Assembly: GCA_964619955.1 (NCBI GenBank)
Contig: CAZUJF010000041.1
Location: 1 to 46,873 of the forward strand
Direction: 5' to 3'
DNA: 46,873 bases
Source: JACQFK01 sp964619955
GTDB lineage: Bacteria > Planctomycetota > MHYJ01 > JACPRB01
The notes beneath the pieces were generated by a model, which did no database searches, had not been told where the DNA came from, and saw nothing but the letters and a program-made list of their open reading frames with translations. The translations under genes and the position numbers were made by a program. This document shows positions 16,449-25,177 of the stretch, piece by piece. The first letter of the stretch is position 1; every line of letters begins with the position of its first letter.

Positions 16449-17873
16449 TTATACGATTTCGGGGACCACGAACGGCGCGCGGTACTCGCGGCGCAGCAGC
16501 GCGTCCGCGTCCTTCGCGTCGACGAACTTCTCGGCCGCGCCGTCGAAGCGGAGCTCCCGGCCCAGCCGGAGCTTCGAGGCCGCCAGGTCCACGCCGTTCT
16601 CCTTGAGGTGCGCCGCCATGCGCGTCCAGGCCTCCTGGCCCGCCTCGCTGCCGGCGAAGACCTTCGCCTTGTCCGCGGGCTCAAGCGCCCCGAGACGGTA
16701 CGAGATGTTCGCGAGGTGGCAGAGCGACGTGGACAGGTGCCCCTCCAGCACCTCGGAGTTCAGGCTCTCCCGCTTGCGCGACTTCACGGCGTCGATGAAG
16801 TTCCGCCAGTGGTCGCCCGCTCCGGCGAAGCGCTGCAGCAGCTCTCCCTTGGGCGAGAACGCGGCGCTGCCGTTGATGCTGGCGACGACCGATCCTTCCT
16901 CGCAGACAAAGACGTTCCCCACCGAGACGTCCGGCGGATACTTCTCCGTGGGCAGGCCGCGGACCTCGTGGACGATGGACACGTCGCCGTAGTCGAGCAC
17001 GGATATCTGCAGGTTCGGCGTCTGGGCGTCGTCCTCGTAACCGAGGCGGGCGCCGAGGCTGACGACGCGCTCCGGATGCCCGGTCTTGCCGAGGCCCCAG
17101 CGGGCGATGTCGAGCTGGTAGATGCCGTTGTTCGCGATCTCGCCGCCGCCGAAGTCCCAGTTCCAGTGCCAGTTGTAGTGGAAGCGGTTCTTGTTGAAGG
17201 GACGCTCCGGCGCGGGTCCCAGCCAGAGGTTGTAATCCACGCCCGGGGGCGGCGGTCCGTCCGGATGCTTCCCGATGGAGCCCCGCTTGATGTAGCAGAT
17301 CCCGCGGACGAGCTTCACGCGGCCCAGCTTCTTCGCCCCCAGGAACGCCGTCACGTCGTGGTAGTGCTGCAGCGAGCGCGTGTAGTTCCCCATCTGCACC
17401 ATGCGGCCGTATTTGCGCGCGGCCGCCACCAGCTGCCGCCCCTCCCAGAGGTTGTGGCTCAGGGGCTTCTCGACGTAGACGTCCTTGCCCGCCTGGACGG
17501 CCCACATCGACGCCAGCACGTGCCAGTGGTTCGGCGTGGCGATGGTGACCGCGTCGAGGGTCTTGTCCTCGAGCAGCTTCCGCAGATCGGCGAAGATCGC
17601 GGGCTTGCGGCCGGACTTCTTCTCGACCGCCGCGGCGGCGCTGCCGGCGACGCCCTCGTCCGGGTCGCAGATCGCCGCGAGCTCGACGTCCGCCATCGCG
17701 AGCAGCTTGTTCACGTGGACCATGCCCTGGCCCTTCACCCCGATCACGGCGACGCGGACGCGTCCGCTCGGCGGCGCCTTGGGGCCGCCCTCCTGCGGGA
17801 GGGGCCCGACCCCGGCGACGGCGGCCGCGAAGAGCGACTGCTCGATGAATTCCCGGCGGCTGAAGCGGACCAT
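16449..17873 (-). CDS. Exported Gfo/Idh/MocA-family oxidoreductase (paralogue 1)
   Basis: The 474-residue enzyme has a twin-arginine-like leader (FSRREFIEQS) and a Rossmann fold with GVKGQG at 45-50. The family's EKP motif has its catalytic Lys at 136. Such enzymes oxidise or reduce sugars and cyclitols with a nicotinamide cofactor; export with bound cofactor fits the Tat route. The C-terminal domain contains the block GVDYNLWLGPAPERPFN, which is nearly identical in the two neighbouring paralogues. A GGAGGG ribosome site precedes the ATG. It lies 89 bases after paralogue 2, separated by a strong hairpin, and ten bases before the DUF6807 gene. The substrate is unknown. Confidence 0.92.
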   Translation of the reverse strand: MVRFSRREFIEQSLFAAAVAGVGPLPQEGGPKAPPSGRVRVAVIGVKGQGMVHVNKLLAMADVELAAICDPDEGVAGSAAAAVEKKSGRKPAIFADLRKLLEDKTLDAVTIATPNHWHVLASMWAVQAGKDVYVEKPLSHNLWEGRQLVAAARKYGRMVQMGNYTRSLQHYHDVTAFLGAKKLGRVKLVRGICYIKRGSIGKHPDGPPPPGVDYNLWLGPAPERPFNKNRFHYNWHWNWDFGGGEIANNGIYQLDIARWGLGKTGHPERVVSLGARLGYEDDAQTPNLQISVLDYGDVSIVHEVRGLPTEKYPPDVSVGNVFVCEEGSVVASINGSAAFSPKGELLQRFAGAGDHWRNFIDAVKSRKRESLNSEVLEGHLSTSLCHLANISYRLGALEPADKAKVFAGSEAGQEAWTRMAAHLKENGVDLAASKLRLGRELRFDGAAEKFVDAKDADALLRREYRAPFVVPEIV

Positions 17874-17896
17874 GACGAAACCCTCCGGAACGAAAT

Positions 17897-17928
17897 CCCG
17901 GGGGAGGCCTCAGCGGACCTCCCCCGGG
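17897..17928 (-). terminator. GC-rich 11-bp hairpin between two oxidoreductase genes
   Basis: Bases 17897-17907 (CCCGGGGGAGG) pair perfectly with 17918-17928 across a 10-base loop. On the minus strand it lies between the stop of paralogue 2 and the start of paralogue 1. The following bases (ATTTCGTT) are only weakly U-rich, so it may be a leaky terminator, an attenuator or an mRNA-stabilising stem that sets unequal expression within the operon. Confidence 0.5.
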
Positions 17929-17962
17929 CATTTGAGCCTTGCGACGCGCGGCAAATAACGGC

Positions 17963-19405
17963 TTACGGCTTCTCGGGGACCTCGAAGCCCTTGCGGTAGT
18001 CGCGGCGCAGGAGCTTGGAGGCCTCGGGATCGTCCACGATCGCCTCGACCTTCGGATCGATCTTGAGGGCGCGGCCCTGGACGTAATTCGTCGCCCCGAG
18101 GTCGACGCCGTTCTCCTTGAGGTGCGACTTCATCCGGCTGAACGCGTCGTTGCCCGACTCGCTCTTATCGAAGGCCTTTTCGGTGGCGAGGGGCTTCGGG
18201 GTGCCGACCCGGAACGAGATGTTCATGAGGTGGCAGAGCGAGCTGGAGAGATGGCCGTCCAGCGCGGTGGCGTTGACCATCTCGGGTTTGTTCGCCTTGA
18301 TGGCGTCGAGGAAGTTGCGGACGTGCATGCTGTCGTCGCCGCCGCCGAACTTCTGGACGACCTCGCCCTTGGGGTTGTACGCGATCGCGCTCGAGTAGGT
18401 CGGCGCGACGAGCGTCCCCTCCGTGCACTCGAAGATGTTGCCCACCTTCACGCCGGCCGCCTTTTCGGCCCCCGCCTTGAAGGGGTCGGTGTCGAGGCCG
18501 CGGACCTCGAAGACGATCTGCACGTCGCCGTAATCCGCGATGCCGACCTGGGTGTTCGGGGTCTCGGCGTCGTCCTTGTAGCCGAGGCGCCCGCCGACGC
18601 TCTGGACGGCGGACGGCATCTCGTTCTTGTTGATCCCCCAGCGCGCCTTGTCGAGTTCGTGCACGCCCTGGTTGCCGATGTCGCCGTTGCCGTAGTCCCA
18701 GTACCAGTGCCAGTTGTAGTGGAAGCGGTTCTTGTTGAACGGGCGCTCCGGCGCGGGGCCCAGCCAGAGGTTGTAGTCGACGCCCTTGGGGGCCTCGCCG
18801 TCGGGGAACGATCCGATCGACTTGCGCTGCTTGTAGCAGAAGCCGCGGGCGATCTTGACCTTGCCCAGCGCCCCGGAATGCAGGAACGCCATCGCCTCGC
18901 GCATGCCCTTCATCGAGCGCGACTGCGTCCCGTGCTGCACCACCTTGCCGTATTTCTTCTGCGCCTCGACGACCTTCTGGCCGTCGAAGACGGTGTGGCT
19001 CATCGGCTTCTCGATGTAGGCGTGCTTGTTCGCCTGCAGCGCCCAGATGCCGAAGAGCGAGTGGGTCTGGTTGGTGGTCGCGATCGAGACGGCGTCGATG
19101 GACTTGTCCTCCATCAGCTTGCGCACGTCCGTGTGGTGCACGGGACGCCGGCCCGAGGCCTTCTCGATCTTCGCGAGCGCGCCCTCGACCACGTTCGGAT
19201 CGACGTCGGCGATCGCGACGATCTCCACGTCCTGCATCTTCAGGAAGTAGCTGATGTGGGCGTCGCCGCGGCCTTTCACGCCGATCACGGCCACGCGGAG
19301 GCGGTCGTTCGCGCCGTACGGGCGGCGCAGCTCGGAGCCGAGGGCCGGCAGCGAGCCGGCGGCCACGGCCGCCTGGCCCAGGAATTGCCTGCGGGAGAGC
19401 GTCAT
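17963..19405 (-). CDS. Exported Gfo/Idh/MocA-family oxidoreductase (paralogue 2)
   Basis: About 480 residues, with a clear twin-arginine leader (TLSRRQFLGQAAVAAG), a Rossmann motif GVKGRG at 42-47 and the catalytic Lys133 in IEKPMSH. The shared block GVDYNLWLGPAPERPFN and the following NRFHYNWHW place it in the same subfamily as its two neighbours. I chose the ATG at 19405, which has AAAGGA just upstream, over the ATG six codons earlier. The enzyme probably oxidises a sugar or cyclitol in the periplasm with tightly bound NAD(P). The gene starts 28 bases after the stop of paralogue 3. Confidence 0.92.
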   Translation of the reverse strand: MTLSRRQFLGQAAVAAGSLPALGSELRRPYGANDRLRVAVIGVKGRGDAHISYFLKMQDVEIVAIADVDPNVVEGALAKIEKASGRRPVHHTDVRKLMEDKSIDAVSIATTNQTHSLFGIWALQANKHAYIEKPMSHTVFDGQKVVEAQKKYGKVVQHGTQSRSMKGMREAMAFLHSGALGKVKIARGFCYKQRKSIGSFPDGEAPKGVDYNLWLGPAPERPFNKNRFHYNWHWYWDYGNGDIGNQGVHELDKARWGINKNEMPSAVQSVGGRLGYKDDAETPNTQVGIADYGDVQIVFEVRGLDTDPFKAGAEKAAGVKVGNIFECTEGTLVAPTYSSAIAYNPKGEVVQKFGGGDDSMHVRNFLDAIKANKPEMVNATALDGHLSSSLCHLMNISFRVGTPKPLATEKAFDKSESGNDAFSRMKSHLKENGVDLGATNYVQGRALKIDPKVEAIVDDPEASKLLRRDYRKGFEVPEKP

Positions 19406-19433
19406 AAGATCCTTTCCTTCCAAAAGTTCACGG

Positions 19434-20837
19434 TCAGACGGTTTCCGGGACGACGAACGGCCTGCGGTAGTCCCGGGTCAGCAGTTTATCCGCCTCCGGG
19501 TCGTTCACAAAGCGCTCCGTGGCCGGATCCAGGGTCAGCAGCCTCCCGGCCTGGATCTGGGTGACGTCGGGCTTGGCGTCGTTGTCCGAGCAATGGTCCT
19601 TCAGGCGGTCGAACGTCGCGTCCGCCGCCTCCCATCCCCGGAACGGGAAGACCTTGTACATCGCGTGCAGGCCGCCCAGGCGGTAGCTGATGTTCGCGAG
19701 GTGGCAGAGGGCGCTCGAGAGGTGGCCCTCCTCGATGTCGGCCGCCAGGTCCTCCGCATGGCCGCTCCTCACCGCCCCGGTGAAGTTCGCGAAATGATCC
19801 CCGCCGCCCTCGAAGCTGCGGAGCAGCTCGTCGTCCCTGTCGAAGGCGGCGGGACCCTTGCCGCCGCCGATCTGCAGCCAGCCCTTCTCGGCATGGAAGA
19901 TCACGCCGATCTTCACGCCGCGGTACTCCTTGGTGGGCAGACCGCGGACCTCGAAGACGATCTGCTGGTCGCCGTAATCCAGCACGCTCAGCTGCGTGTT
20001 GGGCGTTTCGCCGTCGTCCTTGTATCCGAAGCGGCCTCCGGCGCTGAGCACGCGCGCGGGCAGGGTCTTCTTCCCGAGCCCCCAGCGGCAGACGTCCATC
20101 TGGTGGATGCCCTGGTTGCCGATGTCGCCGTTGCCCGTGTCCCACATCCAGTGCCAGTTGTAGTGGAAGCGGTTCGGGTTGAACGGACGCTCCGGCGCCG
20201 GCCCCAGCCAGAGGTTGTAGTCGACGCCGGCGGGCACGGGGCCGTCCTCCTTCGTGCCGATCGACGCGCGCGGCTTGTAGCAGAGTCCGCGGGCGGTCGT
20301 CACCTTGCCGAGCCCGCCCTCCCGCAGGAAGGCCAGGGCATCGCGGATGCCCTTCGAGGAGCGGGACTGGGTCCCCGTCTGGCAGAGCTTCTTGTACTTT
20401 CGGGCGGCCTCGACGATCTTGCGCCCCTCCCGCACGTTGTGGCTGACGGGCTTCTCGACGTAGACGTGTTTGCCCGCCTGCAGCGCCCAGATGGAGAACA
20501 GCGCGTGGGTGTGGTTCGGCGTGGCGATGGAGACGGCGTCGATGGACTTGTCCTCAAGCAGCTTTCGGAGGTCCTTCTCGAAGGAGGGCTTCTTGCCGGA
20601 GCCCTCCTCGGCGGCTTTCATCGCGGGGGCGACGACGTTGTCGTCGATGTCGCAGAGGGCCGCGACGTGCACGTCGGGCAGTTTGGCGTAGGCGCGGACG
20701 TGGTCCAGTCCGCGGCCGCGGACGCCGACCACGGCGACGCGCAGGGTCTCGCTCGCGGAGGCGCGCAGCGGCAGCGCGGAGGCGAGCGCCAGCGCGGAGC
20801 CGTTCAGCAGAAACGTCCGACGGGTGAGCACACCCAT
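19434..20837 (-). CDS. Exported Gfo/Idh/MocA-family oxidoreductase (paralogue 3)
   Basis: This 467-residue protein begins with a twin-arginine-like signal (LTRRTFLLNGSALALA), followed by the Rossmann motif GVRGRG at 38-43. Lys129 in VEKPVSH is the expected catalytic lysine, and the subfamily block GVDYNLWLGPAPERPFN is present. It is the first gene of the minus-strand cluster, so the operon promoter should lie in the 112-base gap it shares with the divergent enolase-superfamily gene at 20950. Substrate specificity cannot be assigned; conservation across the three copies suggests related substrates rather than identical ones. Confidence 0.92.
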   Translation of the reverse strand: MGVLTRRTFLLNGSALALASALPLRASASETLRVAVVGVRGRGLDHVRAYAKLPDVHVAALCDIDDNVVAPAMKAAEEGSGKKPSFEKDLRKLLEDKSIDAVSIATPNHTHALFSIWALQAGKHVYVEKPVSHNVREGRKIVEAARKYKKLCQTGTQSRSSKGIRDALAFLREGGLGKVTTARGLCYKPRASIGTKEDGPVPAGVDYNLWLGPAPERPFNPNRFHYNWHWMWDTGNGDIGNQGIHQMDVCRWGLGKKTLPARVLSAGGRFGYKDDGETPNTQLSVLDYGDQQIVFEVRGLPTKEYRGVKIGVIFHAEKGWLQIGGGKGPAAFDRDDELLRSFEGGGDHFANFTGAVRSGHAEDLAADIEEGHLSSALCHLANISYRLGGLHAMYKVFPFRGWEAADATFDRLKDHCSDNDAKPDVTQIQAGRLLTLDPATERFVNDPEADKLLTRDYRRPFVVPETV

Positions 20838-20949
20838 GAGTGGAAGCCATCCCCTACTGCGGTCAACCCCGCCCCATCACCGTTTATACATACACCCCCG
20901 GAGCGTCCCGATGTTCCGGAGAAATGATTCCGCGGGTAGAATCGGCGGC

Positions 20950-22275
20950 ATGAAGCTCCAGGCGATCGAGAGCCGCGTCTTCCTGAGGCGGGTGCGGACG
21001 CGGCTGCCCTTCCGCTACGGGAAGGCGGAGGTGCTCGGCCAGCCGTACCTGCACCTGCGGCTCCGCTGCGGGCCGGACCTCACCGGCGTCTCCGCCGCCG
21101 CCCTGCCGCCGCTCTGGTTCGACAAGCGGGCCGGCCGCACCCACGACGACGACATCCGCGACCTGCAGCGATCGGTCGCGATCGCGGCGGAGGTCTATCA
21201 GGCCGCCCCGGCCGACACGGTCTTCGGGTTGCACGGCCGCTGCGAACGGGAGGCGCGGGCGCGCGCGACGGCGGAGGGGCAGAACGAGCTGACGGCGGGT
21301 TTCGGCGTGGCGCTGCTGGACGCCGCGCTGATCGACGCGGCCTGCCGGCTCGCGGGCCGGACGTTTCATCAGGGATTGAGAGAAGGGCTCTTCGGAACCC
21401 CGGAGGCCTGGGCGCGGCAGATTCCGGAGCATCCGCTCGCGCGCATCGACGTGCGGCACACCGTGGGGCTCTCCGATCCGGTCACGGCGGACGACGGCGG
21501 ACCCGACCCGAAGGACGGCCTGCCGCGCACGCTGGAGGAGATCGTCCTCGCCCACGGCATCCGCTGGTACAAGATCAAGGTGACCTCGCAGCTCGAAGCC
21601 ACGCTCGAGCGCCTGAGGCGGATCGAGTCCGTGCTGCCCCCGGGGGCGCGGGTGACGCTCGACGGCAACGAGCAGTTCGCGACGATGGACGGGGCGCTGG
21701 AGTTTGTCCGGCGCCTGGCCTCCGAGCCCGCGTTGAAAGCGCTGCTCGAGCGCACGGCCTGGATCGAGCAGCCGGTGGAGCGCGGCGCGGCGCTGGAGGA
21801 CGCGGTGGCGGGGCCGCTGCGGGACCTGTCCCGCCTCAAGCCGGTGATCATCGACGAGTCGGACGGGACCGACCACGCGGTGGACCGCGCGCTCGCGCTC
21901 GGCTACGCGGGGATCTCCGCGAAGAACTGCAAGGGCGTCTGGCGGACGCTGCACAGCTTCATCCGCGCGCGGGAGCGGAACGCCGTGCTCTCCAGCGAGG
22001 ACCTGATGAACATCCCGGTCGTGCCGCTGCACCAGGATCTCTGCGTGGCGGCGGCGCTCGGGATCCCCCACAGCGAGCGCAACGGCCACCACTACATCCG
22101 GGCCTTCGAGTATTTCTCCGCGCGCGAGCGCGAGACGGCGCGGCGCGAGTTCCCGTCCTTGTACGGACCGAGCGGCCTCCGCATCCAGGACGGCGCGCTC
22201 GACCTGCGCGAGATCAATGCGGCGGGCTTCGGGGTGCGCTCGGAGCCGGACTGGGATTTCCTCGAACCGGCCTGA
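20950..22275 (+). CDS. Enolase-superfamily enzyme, muconate-lactonizing-like subgroup, function unknown
   Basis: The 441-residue protein keeps the superfamily layout. The lysine pair is in YKIKVTS; acidic metal ligands appear in TLDGNEQF, WIEQPVERG and VIIDESDG; the opposing lysine is in ISAKNCKG. Lys on both sides of the active site is the pattern of the muconate-lactonizing/dipeptide-epimerase subgroup, which abstracts a proton alpha to a carboxylate. It is longer than most members and shares the unusual IDES...K-x-CKG block with the gene at 34853. The ATG at 20950 is preferred over upstream starts. It diverges from the oxidoreductase cluster and may act on the same sugar-acid pathway. Confidence 0.82.
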   Translation: MKLQAIESRVFLRRVRTRLPFRYGKAEVLGQPYLHLRLRCGPDLTGVSAAALPPLWFDKRAGRTHDDDIRDLQRSVAIAAEVYQAAPADTVFGLHGRCEREARARATAEGQNELTAGFGVALLDAALIDAACRLAGRTFHQGLREGLFGTPEAWARQIPEHPLARIDVRHTVGLSDPVTADDGGPDPKDGLPRTLEEIVLAHGIRWYKIKVTSQLEATLERLRRIESVLPPGARVTLDGNEQFATMDGALEFVRRLASEPALKALLERTAWIEQPVERGAALEDAVAGPLRDLSRLKPVIIDESDGTDHAVDRALALGYAGISAKNCKGVWRTLHSFIRARERNAVLSSEDLMNIPVVPLHQDLCVAAALGIPHSERNGHHYIRAFEYFSARERETARREFPSLYGPSGLRIQDGALDLREINAAGFGVRSEPDWDFLEPA

Positions 22276-22332
22276 GGGGTTTGCTATTCTTCATACCCGC
22301 TTCAGTTTGAACCCTCTTACAAGGAAACCGCC

Positions 22333-23157
22333 ATGAAGAACTCCGTCGCCCTCGCGATCCTGCTCCTCGCCGCCTGCGGCAGCGCGGACAAGCCGGCGCC
22401 CAAAGCGGCGGCGGCGCCCGTCATGGAGGCTCCCAAGCCGGCCCCGGCTCCCGCGGCGGTTCCGGCCAAGCCCGCGAATCCGGACCTCGTCCTGCATTTG
22501 AAGCTGGACGAGAGCGGCGCGGACGCCTCGGGCCTGAACCACCACGGCGTCGTCCAGGGCAAGGTTGCCTTTGTGCCCGGGAAGATCGGCCAGGCCGCGG
22601 GCTTCGACGGCACGGGCGGCCATATCGAAATCCCGAGCAGCCCGGTCCTCGACGCGCTGAACCAGGGCAACTACACGCTGGCCGCCTGGTTCAAGCCGGC
22701 GGACGTGCCGGCGGGCAAGGAGACGGACAACAACGCGAACTACGGCATCCTGAACAAGACCGGCTGGCACGAGGGGATCCGCTACGGGAACGACAAGAAG
22801 TTCGTCTTCGAGCACTGGCTGGCGGGCGCGAAGCCGGACGAGGCCGAGTGGAAGGGCGCGGGCACCTGGGAGGGCGAGTACGAGCCCGGCCAGTGGCACC
22901 ACGTGGCGGGGGTCGTGGACCGGACCGCGGGCGCGACGAAGATCTACGTGAACGGCGAGCTGCAGAACACGGGCGACTGGGACGCGAACGCCAAGGCCAA
23001 GGACTACGGCAAGATCACCTGGAAGATCGGCATGGCCGCCCCCGGCTCGCAGCAGTGGGCCTGGAGCGCGAAGGGCCAGATCGACGACGTGCGCCTCTAC
23101 AAGAAGGCCTTGAGCGACGCCGACGTCGCCGCGCTCCACAAGGACGGGGGGAAGTAG
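22333..23157 (+). CDS. LamG-domain (concanavalin A-like lectin) lipoprotein
   Basis: The 274-residue product has a lipoprotein signal (LLLAAC, Cys15), then an Ala/Pro-rich linker to about residue 50, then one LamG/laminin-G-3 domain. That domain shows DLVLHLKLDESGADASG, YTLAAWFKPA, WHHVAGVVDR, KIYVNGELQNTG and a closing IDDVRLYKKALSDADV. LamG domains bind carbohydrates or proteins outside the cell. A clear AAGGAA ribosome site precedes the ATG. It is probably an outer-surface or periplasmic binding protein; no enzyme domain accompanies it. Confidence 0.9.
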   Translation: MKNSVALAILLLAACGSADKPAPKAAAAPVMEAPKPAPAPAAVPAKPANPDLVLHLKLDESGADASGLNHHGVVQGKVAFVPGKIGQAAGFDGTGGHIEIPSSPVLDALNQGNYTLAAWFKPADVPAGKETDNNANYGILNKTGWHEGIRYGNDKKFVFEHWLAGAKPDEAEWKGAGTWEGEYEPGQWHHVAGVVDRTAGATKIYVNGELQNTGDWDANAKAKDYGKITWKIGMAAPGSQQWAWSAKGQIDDVRLYKKALSDADVAALHKDGGK

Positions 23158-23207
23158 AGGCCCTTCCCTCCCCAAGACTCCCGGCGATTCAGGAATGGGG
23201 GCCCACC

Positions 23208-23606
23208 TTGAGGAGTTTCTTCGTTTCGCTCGACCTGCTGTCCCGCCAGGGAGCGCTCTCCGATCTGACGGCAGCGATGGGCTGCCCCGGCGGTACGGCG
23301 TCCCACGACCGGAACACTCCGCATCCAAGTGGCCGCTCTTGGGAGCGCTCCCTCTGGCGCCTCGACTCGACGCTGCCGGAATCCGCACCGCTGGAGGACC
23401 GGATTCAGGCGCTGATCTCCCGCTCACGTTCTCTCCCGTTGAAGGACAATCCCGCGCTCCCTGCCGATCTGGAGAAGGTGTTGAACATCGGAGTCTGCTT
23501 CAACGGCGCGGAAACCACGGTCAGCCTCTCACCGGAAATCTTGGCCTGGTGCGCCGGACTGGGCATCGAGGTGTCGATGTCCGCCTACCCCTCCCGTCCG
23601 GAGTAG
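23208..23606 (+). CDS. DUF4279-like protein
   Basis: This frame encodes about 132 residues that resemble DUF4279: an N-terminal segment followed by WERSLWRLDSTLP, EDRIQALISRSR, NIGVCFNGAETTVSLSPEILAWCAGLGIEVSMSAYPS. The family's role is not known. The only plausible start is a TTG at 23208 with a G-rich stretch upstream; the frame stays open further upstream, so the N terminus is uncertain. It converges on the hipA-like gene with only 18 bases between the stops. Confidence 0.6.
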   Translation: MRSFFVSLDLLSRQGALSDLTAAMGCPGGTASHDRNTPHPSGRSWERSLWRLDSTLPESAPLEDRIQALISRSRSLPLKDNPALPADLEKVLNIGVCFNGAETTVSLSPEILAWCAGLGIEVSMSAYPSRPE

Positions 23607-23624
23607 CGCGATCATCCCCACGCC

Positions 23625-24848
23625 TCATGCCCCCCGGGTCTTGAGCAGTTCCTCCCGGCGCTTCGTCATCAGGGCGCGGAGTTGGACGGTTCGGCGTTCC
23701 GGAAGGCCGATCTCCTCGAGCCGGGCGATCCAGGGGGGCGAGGCCTCCCCCAGTTCGTCCAGGATCCCGCGGCACGCGGCCTCCCGCACGCCGAAGCGGC
23801 CGGCGAAGCGGACGAAACACGAGCGCGTGAGATGGTCGTCGCGCCCGTCCAGCTTGAGCGCCATCTTCGAATCGCCGTACGGCAGCGTGCTCAGGAGATC
23901 GTAGGCCGGCGTCAGCTCGACGCGGTCGCCGCCCGGCACCGTCCTCAGGCTGACGTTCTTGGCGTGCAGATCGCCGTTGCCGATCAGGTAGGAGTAGGCC
24001 GTCAGGCGGATGAACCGTCCGATCTCGACGAGGGGGGCCGTGCAGGCCGAGAGCCCTCCGGCGATCTCCGCGCAGGAGATCCGGTACTTGTCGGCGGGGT
24101 AGCGGTCCAGAAACTGGCAGGCGTCCTCCTGATGAAGTCCCACGAGGGCGCCGGTCCCCTCTCCGGGGACCCGGTCGAAACGCTCCACCAGCAACCCGAA
24201 CGCTCCCGTCCTGTCCCGCACGAGCCGCGCCGGAGGGACCTCCAGACCGCAGCCCCGGGCCATACGGAGGAAGAACTCCTCGTTGTGGAGGAGCGCCGGC
24301 CTGTCGGGCGGGTTGAGTTTGAGGATGTAGGCCCGGGGCGCCTTTCCCGCCTTGAGCGGAAAGGAGACTTTCGCCGCCGATATCTTCTCCTGAACCCCTG
24401 GAACGCTGGGCTCCCTTCGATCGCCTTCATAGGCCAGGCTCCGGCGGAGGAGGTCCCCGAAATCAGCCTCCCCCAGCCGGTCGAGGTCCACCGAGGGCGC
24501 CGTCTCGGCCGGCGTTCCGCCTTCGGGAGCCACCGCGACATCGCCCACGCAATCGGCGCCCGCCGCGATCAGCAGGGTGAGCAGATCGTCCTCGGAGGTC
24601 TTCGTCCGGCGCACCAGGGCTTTCAGGCGCAGGCCTTCCGGGAGCACTCCGGCGAAGTAGGAGTGCAGATTGACGCCCCAAGTTTCCGAAACCCTCCTGG
24701 AATAGGGCAGATGGGTCGAGAGACCGCCCGGCTCCGCCGCGTGTTTCCTGAAAAACGCCTCGTCGTATTCGAAGCGGGACCCTTTCGGGGTTCGGACGAT
24801 CCGGCCCACCTTCCCGCCCCGCCGAAAAACGTCCGCGCCGCCGCTCAT
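23625..24848 (-). CDS. hipA: HipA-family serine/threonine kinase toxin
   Basis: The 407-residue protein has the HipA organisation: an N-terminal subdomain of about 110 residues, then the kinase core. A glycine-rich loop lies in VPGVQEKIS (149-157), a conserved Lys177 in YILKLNPP, a catalytic stretch GNGDLHAKNVS with D293 and N298, and a metal-binding D317 in AYDLLS. E. coli HipA phosphorylates glutamyl-tRNA synthetase and slows growth; the target here is unknown. Its ATG overlaps the hipB stop (ATGA). All visible catalytic residues are present, so the toxin is likely active and held in check by HipB. Confidence 0.93.
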   Translation of the reverse strand: MSGGADVFRRGGKVGRIVRTPKGSRFEYDEAFFRKHAAEPGGLSTHLPYSRRVSETWGVNLHSYFAGVLPEGLRLKALVRRTKTSEDDLLTLLIAAGADCVGDVAVAPEGGTPAETAPSVDLDRLGEADFGDLLRRSLAYEGDRREPSVPGVQEKISAAKVSFPLKAGKAPRAYILKLNPPDRPALLHNEEFFLRMARGCGLEVPPARLVRDRTGAFGLLVERFDRVPGEGTGALVGLHQEDACQFLDRYPADKYRISCAEIAGGLSACTAPLVEIGRFIRLTAYSYLIGNGDLHAKNVSLRTVPGGDRVELTPAYDLLSTLPYGDSKMALKLDGRDDHLTRSCFVRFAGRFGVREAACRGILDELGEASPPWIARLEEIGLPERRTVQLRALMTKRREELLKTRGA

Positions 24849-25096
24849 CGCAGGTTCCCGACGACGGCCAGCCCCCGTTTGCCCCTCTCGAGCGTCAACT
24901 GCAATCCGAGCACGCCCAGGACGGCCATCACCTTGTCGAGGCGTACGGTGGGCTTACCGTTCTCGAGGTCATAGATGAAATCCGGCCCGCATCCGGCATA
25001 GCGCCCAAGCTCGATCTGGGTCAGCCGGAGGGCCTTCCGCTGCCGGCGCAGAGCCGCCGCCAGATCCCGGGAAAAGTCAGGCTTCTCGGTCCGCAT
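24845..25096 (-). CDS. hipB: HipB-type antitoxin, XRE-family DNA-binding protein
   Basis: The 83-residue protein is one helix-turn-helix domain (about residues 14-68) with typical positions in LTQIELGRYAGCGPDFIYDLENGK. HipB antitoxins bind their HipA partner and repress the shared operon. I prefer the ATG at 25096 because GGAGG lies about nine bases upstream. An earlier in-frame ATG at 25129 falls inside the putative operator. Two copies of an ATGCGATCGC-type palindrome and a perfect TATAAT box lie directly upstream, consistent with autoregulation. Confidence 0.92.
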   Translation of the reverse strand: MRTEKPDFSRDLAAALRRQRKALRLTQIELGRYAGCGPDFIYDLENGKPTVRLDKVMAVLGVLGLQLTLERGKRGLAVVGNLR

Positions 25097-25119
25097 CCGG
25101 CCCGCCTCCAATAAACACG

Positions 25120-25131
25120 GCGATCGCATGG
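25120..25131. promoter_or_regulatory. Putative HipB operator O1
   Basis: GCGATCGCATGG matches three quarters of the perfect palindrome O2 and is immediately next to the -10 box on its downstream side. A repressor bound here would cover the transcription start of hipBA. Confidence 0.6.
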
Positions 25132-25137
25132 ATTATA
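25132..25137 (-). promoter_or_regulatory. hipBA promoter -10 box
   Basis: The minus strand reads TATAAT, a perfect -10 hexamer, about 36 bases upstream of the preferred hipB start. A matching -35 element is weak (TCGGTT at 17-base spacing), which would fit a promoter limited mainly by repression. Confidence 0.55.
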
Positions 25138-25177
25138 GCCCAGCACCAACCAAAAACCGAGCCGAATTGGCACTATT

